Source: an uncultured SAR86 cluster bacterium | Lineage (GTDB): Bacteria; Pseudomonadota; Gammaproteobacteria; Magnimaribacterales; D2472 | Reading direction: 5' to 3' | NCBI GenBank assembly: GCA_902541245.1 | Contig: CACBPT010000007.1 | Location: forward strand, 1-38,481 | DNA: 38,481 nucleotides | Shown: positions 34,891-38,481 of the stretch, piece by piece | Layout of the letters: each line of letters begins with the position of its first letter | Numbering within the stretch: the stretch's first letter is position 1 | Notes under the pieces: model-generated | Database searches by the model: none | The model's input: the letters and a program-made list of their open reading frames with translations, nothing else | Told to the model about the DNA's origin: nothing | Position numbers and translations under genes: made by a program

Positions 34891-35351
34891 ATGCTAAGAA
34901 TAATAATATCATCGTAAAGAATAAAAATGCTTCAAGAAATTACCACTTGAGTGACAAATACCAAGCTGGATTAGTGCTTGAGGGATGGGAGGTAAAAGGT
35001 TTAAGAAATGGAAAAGTGGATGTTAAGGACTCATATGTTACCTTAAGAAATAAAGAAGCATGGATTATTGGTTTGAAAATTGATGCTCCAGCATCATTAA
35101 AAAATGAAAATATTGACCCCACCAGATCAAGAAAATTACTTTTAAATAAAAAAGAAATTAATAGAATACTTGATGCAATTAGCCAGCAAGGCCTTACATG
35201 TGTTTTGACTTCTCTTTATTGGAAAGAAAATAAAATTAAATGTGATATTGCTATCGGAAAAGGTAAAAAAACCTACGATCAAAGAGAAGATGTCAAGCGG
35301 AGAGACTGGAATCGTGAAAAACAAAGAATTTTGAAAAATTCAAATCGTTAG
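34887..35351 (+). CDS. smpB: SsrA-binding protein SmpB
   Basis: 154 residues from the ATG at 34887; two earlier in-frame ATGs (34875, 34878) would add four residues, so the exact start is uncertain. SmpB binds the tRNA-like part of tmRNA and brings it to stalled ribosomes. Conserved core: YHLSDKYQAGLVLEGWEVKGLRNGKVDVKDSYV near 20-52 (an OB fold) and IAIGKGKKTYDQREDVKRRDW near 120-140; the basic tail that reaches the decoding site follows. It is directly upstream of its RNA partner ssrA, 29 bases away, on the same strand. Confidence 0.95.
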   Translation: MNAKNNNIIVKNKNASRNYHLSDKYQAGLVLEGWEVKGLRNGKVDVKDSYVTLRNKEAWIIGLKIDAPASLKNENIDPTRSRKLLLNKKEINRILDAISQQGLTCVLTSLYWKENKIKCDIAIGKGKKTYDQREDVKRRDWNREKQRILKNSNR

Positions 35352-35362
35352 TCATTTTAATA

Positions 35363-35368
35363 TATAAT
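35363..35368 (+). promoter_or_regulatory. -10 box of ssrA
   Basis: TATAAT at 35363-35368 ends 12 bases before the mature 5' end of tmRNA, so transcription would start about 5-6 bases before it. There is no clear -35 at 16-18 bases. Confidence 0.5.
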
Positions 35369-35380
35369 CACTCACCCCAT

Positions 35381-35730
35381 GGGGGCGAATTGGGTTCGAC
35401 GTTTTTATTGGATTCCAAAGCGCATGCCAAGATTGTGGTAACTCTTGTAAAACATACTACAAAAAAATTAGTTGCAGAAAACGACAACTACGCTTTAGCT
35501 GCTTAATTAGCTAACCAATGCAAAAATTGTCTATGGTTTGAAGCATTGGCAAATTACATAGACTAGTTTTATTGTGGAGTCTTAACGCAGTAAAATCAAA
35601 ACTAATCTAGACTAACCTTAGATATCCTGCTCTTCGGGTCATCAAGGTGAAACAAAAAGAATGAGCTAAGCATGTAGAAGTTAGGCTGAAGGACTAGCGG
35701 ACGCGGGTTCAATTCCCGCCGCCTCCACCA
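35381..35730 (+). ncRNA. ssrA: tmRNA (ssrA), tag AENDNYALAA
   Basis: One-piece tmRNA. The 5' end GGGGGCGAATTGGGTTCGACG at 35381 pairs with the 3' CGCCTCC at 35720-35726 (six Watson-Crick pairs and one G-U). The T arm is CGGGTTCAATTCCCG near 35703-35717, and CCA is encoded at 35728-35730. The resume codon GCA is at 35474-35476, and the tag reads A-E-N-D-N-Y-A-L-A-A with TAA at 35504-35506. Its role with SmpB is to rescue stalled ribosomes and mark the product for ClpXP/ClpAP. The tag keeps the protease signal YALAA but varies from the E. coli ANDENYALAA. Confidence 0.97.
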
Positions 35731-35836
35731 TTCATGAAGTTTTAAGTATTTTTAGATTTTCCAAAAAAAATGAAATTACTGGCTACTTTACTTATATTAA
35801 ATTCATCATTAAACTACCGCCTCAAACTTGATATAT

Positions 35837-36100
35837 ATGGCTAATAGTAAACAAGCAATCAAAAGAGCTCGTCAGAATGCAGATAGGTACAAACTTAAGC
35901 ATTCTCAAAGATCTCAAGCTAGAACAGCAGTAAAAGCAGTTAGAAATGCAATAGCTGAAAATAATAAAGAATCAGCATCTGCTCTTTTACAAACTGCCCA
36001 AAAGGTATTAGATTCTGCTGCCTCTAAAAAAGTGATTCATAAAAATGCTGCCGCTAGAACAAAAAGCCGTTTGGTCAAGGCTGTAAAATCAATCAGTTAA
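35837..36100 (+). CDS. rpsT: 30S ribosomal protein S20
   Basis: 87 residues from the ATG at 35837 (MANSKQAIKRARQNADRYK is the family start; a TTG three codons earlier is unlikely). A basic, three-helix protein that binds 16S rRNA early in 30S assembly. Conserved: SQARTAVKAVRNAI near 28-41, KVLDSAASKKVIHKNAAARTKSRL near 56-79. No Shine-Dalgarno is seen; S20 genes are often poorly initiated and self-regulated. The last four bases overlap the convergent obgE stop. The 106 bases between ssrA and rpsT contain no gene and no clear hairpin. Confidence 0.96.
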   Translation: MANSKQAIKRARQNADRYKLKHSQRSQARTAVKAVRNAIAENNKESASALLQTAQKVLDSAASKKVIHKNAAARTKSRLVKAVKSIS

Positions 36101-37116
36101 TTCTGAATTTCAGACAAATCGTTCGCAATCATTCCAAGCAATTTGTTTGTGTTGTCACCTGTATAACCCGAAATAATTTCAATCCCCTCATATTTTTGAT
36201 TAAGAGATGACATTTTTTTTCTTATTAGTTCAATGAAGCTCGACTGCATCTTCTTAGTAATCGTATCTTTTTTATTAATAGCAATCCATATACTTTTGTC
36301 GAGCAAACTTGGATCAAATATTTTTAGCTCCTTTAATAGAATATAAAGCTGATCTTCAATTGAGCTTTCAATATTTTGAGGGTCTAGCAAAAGAAGTAAA
36401 TGGCCTGTTCTGGAAATATGTTTTAAAAAGTTTAGACCTAAACCAGCTCCTTTTGATGCTCCCTCAATCAAACCTGGAATGTCAGCAATAATAAATGAAG
36501 TATCAAAGATTTGAACTGTGCCTAAATTTGGGCGTAATGTTGTAAATGGGTAGTCTCCAATCTTAGGGCGAGCGGCTGATATTTTATTTAAGAAAGTAGA
36601 TTTTCCAGCATTTGGAAATCCAACCAACCCAACGTCAGCAAGAGAGCGTAATTCTAATCTAATAGAAATTTCATCACCAGGCCAACCTAAAGTATGACGC
36701 CTTGGGGCCTGATTAGTGCTAGATTTAAATCTAAAATTTCCCACTCCTCCCTCTCCGCCTTTAGCAACAAGATAATTAATACCTTCTTCACAGCAGTCAT
36801 AAATAATTTTGTTTGATAAAGAGTCAAAAATTACAGTGCCTTTTGGTACTTTAACAATAAGATTTTTTGCATCTTGACCTGTTCTTTTTTTACCTGCGCC
36901 AGCGCCCCCATTATCAGCAATTAAATACTTTATATTTCGGAAATTTACCAAGGTATTGAGGTTAGGATCTACTTTAAAAATTATATCTCCTCCTTTGCCA
37001 CCATCGCCCCCATCAGGCCCGCCTCTAGGAATAAATTTTTCTCTTCTAAAACTTGCACAGCCTGCACCACCGTTTCCAGCTCTTGCTTCTAACAGAGCTT
37101 CATCGATGAAATTCAT
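36097..37116 (-). CDS. obgE: GTPase ObgE/CgtA
   Basis: 339 residues, an essential GTPase involved in 50S assembly and growth control. The glycine-rich Obg domain fills 1-158 (FIPRGGPDGGDGGKGGD near 28-44). The G domain has the P-loop GFPNAGKST at 166-174, the FTTLRPNLG switch I region near 191, DIPGLIEGA at 212-220, and NKKD near 282. The acidic C-terminal extension of E. coli ObgE (390 residues) is missing. It follows rpmA by three bases; rplU-rpmA-obgE is a conserved operon. Confidence 0.95.
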   Translation of the reverse strand: MNFIDEALLEARAGNGGAGCASFRREKFIPRGGPDGGDGGKGGDIIFKVDPNLNTLVNFRNIKYLIADNGGAGAGKKRTGQDAKNLIVKVPKGTVIFDSLSNKIIYDCCEEGINYLVAKGGEGGVGNFRFKSSTNQAPRRHTLGWPGDEISIRLELRSLADVGLVGFPNAGKSTFLNKISAARPKIGDYPFTTLRPNLGTVQIFDTSFIIADIPGLIEGASKGAGLGLNFLKHISRTGHLLLLLDPQNIESSIEDQLYILLKELKIFDPSLLDKSIWIAINKKDTITKKMQSSFIELIRKKMSSLNQKYEGIEIISGYTGDNTNKLLGMIANDLSEIQN

Positions 37117-37119
37117 GAT

Positions 37120-37377
37120 TTACTGTGAGATGACGTTGACTGTCTTTTTTTGCTTGATTCCCTTATAGGTAAACTGCACCTGTCCATCTGAAGTAGCAAA
37201 CAAAGTATGGTCTCTTCCCATACCAACATTTTTGCCAGGATGAGTATTTGTTCCACGTTGACGAATTATGATTTCGCCAGATTTTACAGTTTGGCCACCA
37301 AAGCGCTTTACACCCAGTCTCTTTGAGTTCGAATCTCTGCCGTTTTTACTGGAACCACCTGCTTTCTTATGAGCCAT
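37120..37377 (-). CDS. rpmA: 50S ribosomal protein L27
   Basis: 85 residues, the same as E. coli. [20 protein letters not shown] is the full-length form with no cleaved N-terminal extension, and its N-terminal tail reaches the peptidyl-transferase centre. [21 protein letters not shown] and the C-terminal beta region follow. It starts two bases after the rplU stop. Confidence 0.98.
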   Translation of the reverse strand: MAHKKAGGSSKNGRDSNSKRLGVKRFGGQTVKSGEIIIRQRGTNTHPGKNVGMGRDHTLFATSDGQVQFTYKGIKQKKTVNVISQ

Positions 37378-37379
37378 TT

Positions 37380-37697
37380 CTACTTACCTACTTTAATTTC
37401 TTTTATCTTTATTTGAGTATATTTTTGTCTATGACCTATTTTTCTAATGCTATGTTTTCTTCTGCGGAATCTTAAAATAGTAACTTTATCACCCTTTACT
37501 TCCTCAACTATTTCAGCAACAACTTTAGCATTTTCTATGTAAGGTTGACCAATTTGAACATCGTTACCGTCAACATAGAGCATTACATTTTCAAAAGCAT
37601 AATCAGCCCCTGATTTTTCATGCAAAAGGTCAACCTCTAGGACTTGACCTAACTCAACTTTGTGTTGTTTTCCACCTGCTTCTATTACTGCGTACAT
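37380..37697 (-). CDS. rplU: 50S ribosomal protein L21
   Basis: 105 residues from the ATG at 37697 (E. coli 103). A TTG at 37718 is in frame but would lie on top of the -10 region of the promoter, so it is rejected. The family start [18 protein letters not shown] is present, as is [18 protein letters not shown] near 74-91, which binds 23S rRNA. First gene of rplU-rpmA-obgE, and divergent from ispB as in E. coli. Confidence 0.97.
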   Translation of the reverse strand: MYAVIEAGGKQHKVELGQVLEVDLLHEKSGADYAFENVMLYVDGNDVQIGQPYIENAKVVAEIVEEVKGDKVTILRFRRRKHSIRKIGHRQKYTQIKIKEIKVGK

Positions 37698-37718
37698 AGT
37701 TATCTCTAAAGGTGGCAA

Positions 37719-37747
37719 AATATACGCTTTCTAGAGGAAATTATCAA
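37719..37747 (-). promoter_or_regulatory. Strong sigma-70 promoter of rplU-rpmA-obgE
   Basis: On the minus strand TTGATA (37742-37747), an exact 17-base spacer and TATATT (37719-37724). The -10 ends 21 bases before the rplU ATG. AGAGA lies just before that start as ribosome binding sequence. Confidence 0.72.
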
Positions 37748-37755
37748 TACTTATG

Positions 37756-37761
37756 TATAAT
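37756..37761 (+). promoter_or_regulatory. Candidate -10 box of ispB
   Basis: TATAAT, 22 bases before the ispB ATG; no good -35 at the normal distance. It overlaps the upstream side of the divergent rplU promoter, so the two may compete. Confidence 0.4.
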
Positions 37762-37783
37762 TTTAGGCTTCTAACAATTGAAG

Positions 37784-38481
37784 ATGAACTATCTAAAACC
37801 AACAACAAAAAATGAACTCAATAGAGTTCAAACTGTTTTAAAAAAAGAACTTGCTAGTGAAAAAATCATTCAAGATATTTATGAATACATTTTTAATACA
37901 GAAGGTAAAAAAACAAGGGCTTTATTAAGTTTATTGTCCTCAAGATCTTCAAAAATAAAGTCGGCTCAAAGAATCGATTTAGCTAGCATTATTGAACTTT
38001 TACATACTGCAACATTAGTTCATGATGATGTTGTTGACGAATCAGAGGTCAGACGAGGCAGTAAGTCAGTAAATCAAGTATGGACAAATTCATACAGTGT
38101 ATTAATAGGTGATTTTATTTATTCAAAAGCCTTCATATTAATGGTAAAGCTTGGCATTCCATCCATCTTAGATGAATTAGCTAAAGCGACCAATGACATA
38201 GCAAGGGGAGAAATTATTCAATTAGAGCTATGTGAAAAAAAAGAATCCATTAAGCTCAATGAATTATTGAAAGTTAGCTATCTTAAAACAGGCAGGCTTT
38301 TTGAAGCGTCTGCAAAAACTGGAGCAATGCTTGCAGAAAAATCTCCTGAAGAAATTAAAAACTTGGGATTATTAGGAAGGGCTTTGGGCACTGCTTTCCA
38401 AATACAGGATGATATTTTAGATTATGCAGCTCTTAAATATGATACAGGCAAACCTGCTTTTAAAGATTTTAAAGAAGGGAA
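37784..38481 (+). CDS. ispB: Octaprenyl diphosphate synthase, C-terminus cut by window edge
   Basis: 232 codons to the right edge, out of about 320. A trans-prenyltransferase that makes the side chain of ubiquinone. First Asp-rich motif in LVHDDVVDESEVRRG at 78-92, DFIYSKAF at 110-117, LKTGRLFEASAKTGA at 167-181, second Asp-rich motif FQIQDDILDY at 205-214, then GKPAFKDFKEG at the edge. The start ATG at 37784 gives the usual N-terminus (MNYLKP). Polyprenyl chain length cannot be read from this part; octaprenyl is assumed from position beside rplU and the family. Confidence 0.93.
   Translation, partial: MNYLKPTTKNELNRVQTVLKKELASEKIIQDIYEYIFNTEGKKTRALLSLLSSRSSKIKSAQRIDLASIIELLHTATLVHDDVVDESEVRRGSKSVNQVWTNSYSVLIGDFIYSKAFILMVKLGIPSILDELAKATNDIARGEIIQLELCEKKESIKLNELLKVSYLKTGRLFEASAKTGAMLAEKSPEEIKNLGLLGRALGTAFQIQDDILDYAALKYDTGKPAFKDFKEG

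Noticed and set aside
35731-35836. Promoter or terminator between ssrA and rpsT
   Set aside because: AT-rich without a hairpin or a paired -35/-10 that I can support.

Overview
The window looks like part of the chromosome of an AT-rich, tightly packed gammaproteobacterium, probably a genome-streamlined marine lineage of the SAR86 type. The lineage is an inference from gene order, base composition and protein style; no marker was compared. The order pyrH-frr-uppS-cdsA-dxr-rseP-bamA-skp-lpxD-fabZ-lpxA-lpxB-rnhB-dnaE-accA-tilS is the Pseudomonas-like version of the classic gammaproteobacterial cell-envelope cluster. fur/grpE/dnaK/dnaJ/dapB, bamE/ratA/smpB/ssrA and ispB/rplU/rpmA/obgE are also conserved neighbourhoods. 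Many genes overlap by 1-4 bases, convergent genes touch or overlap, and I see no convincing intrinsic terminator. No gene-free stretch reaches 300 bases.

Layout. 1-4062 (minus strand) is the most accessory part: an ElaA-type acetyltransferase fused in frame to a membrane-anchored parvulin-like protein, a HupE/UreJ-type membrane protein, a luciferase-like monooxygenase and, running off the left edge, an arginine N-succinyltransferase. 4119-7158 holds a thioredoxin-type glutathione peroxidase, rimI, a divergent candidate for the DNA polymerase III psi subunit (holD), and leuA. 7151-27266 is one long minus-strand series. It starts at rpsB and runs through translation (rpsB, tsf, pyrH, frr), isoprenoid and phospholipid synthesis (uppS, cdsA, dxr), outer-membrane biogenesis (rseP, bamA, skp), lipid A and fatty acid synthesis (lpxD, fabZ, lpxA, lpxB, accA), replication (rnhB, dnaE) and tRNA modification (tilS), ending in a crotonase-family gene.

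27395-32175 is fur-grpE-dnaK-dnaJ-dapB on the minus strand. A good sigma-32-type promoter lies just before grpE, so the chaperone genes probably form a heat-shock unit. 32221-36100 contains bamE, ratA, a sodium:neurotransmitter-symporter-family transporter, a DUF3429-like membrane protein, smpB, the tmRNA gene ssrA (tag AENDNYALAA) and rpsT. A Fur-box-like palindrome lies at the smpB start, in the divergent region. 36097-38481 holds obgE, rpmA and rplU (minus, with an excellent sigma-70 promoter) and divergent ispB, cut by the right edge.

Most of the window is core housekeeping. The unusual points are the acetyltransferase/parvulin fusion and its HupE neighbour, the long acidic tail on ribosomal protein S2, the holD candidate, the Fur-box-like site, -10 boxes placed for leaderless transcripts, and several trimmed or altered core proteins (TilS, DapB, the DnaE PHP domain, Fur).
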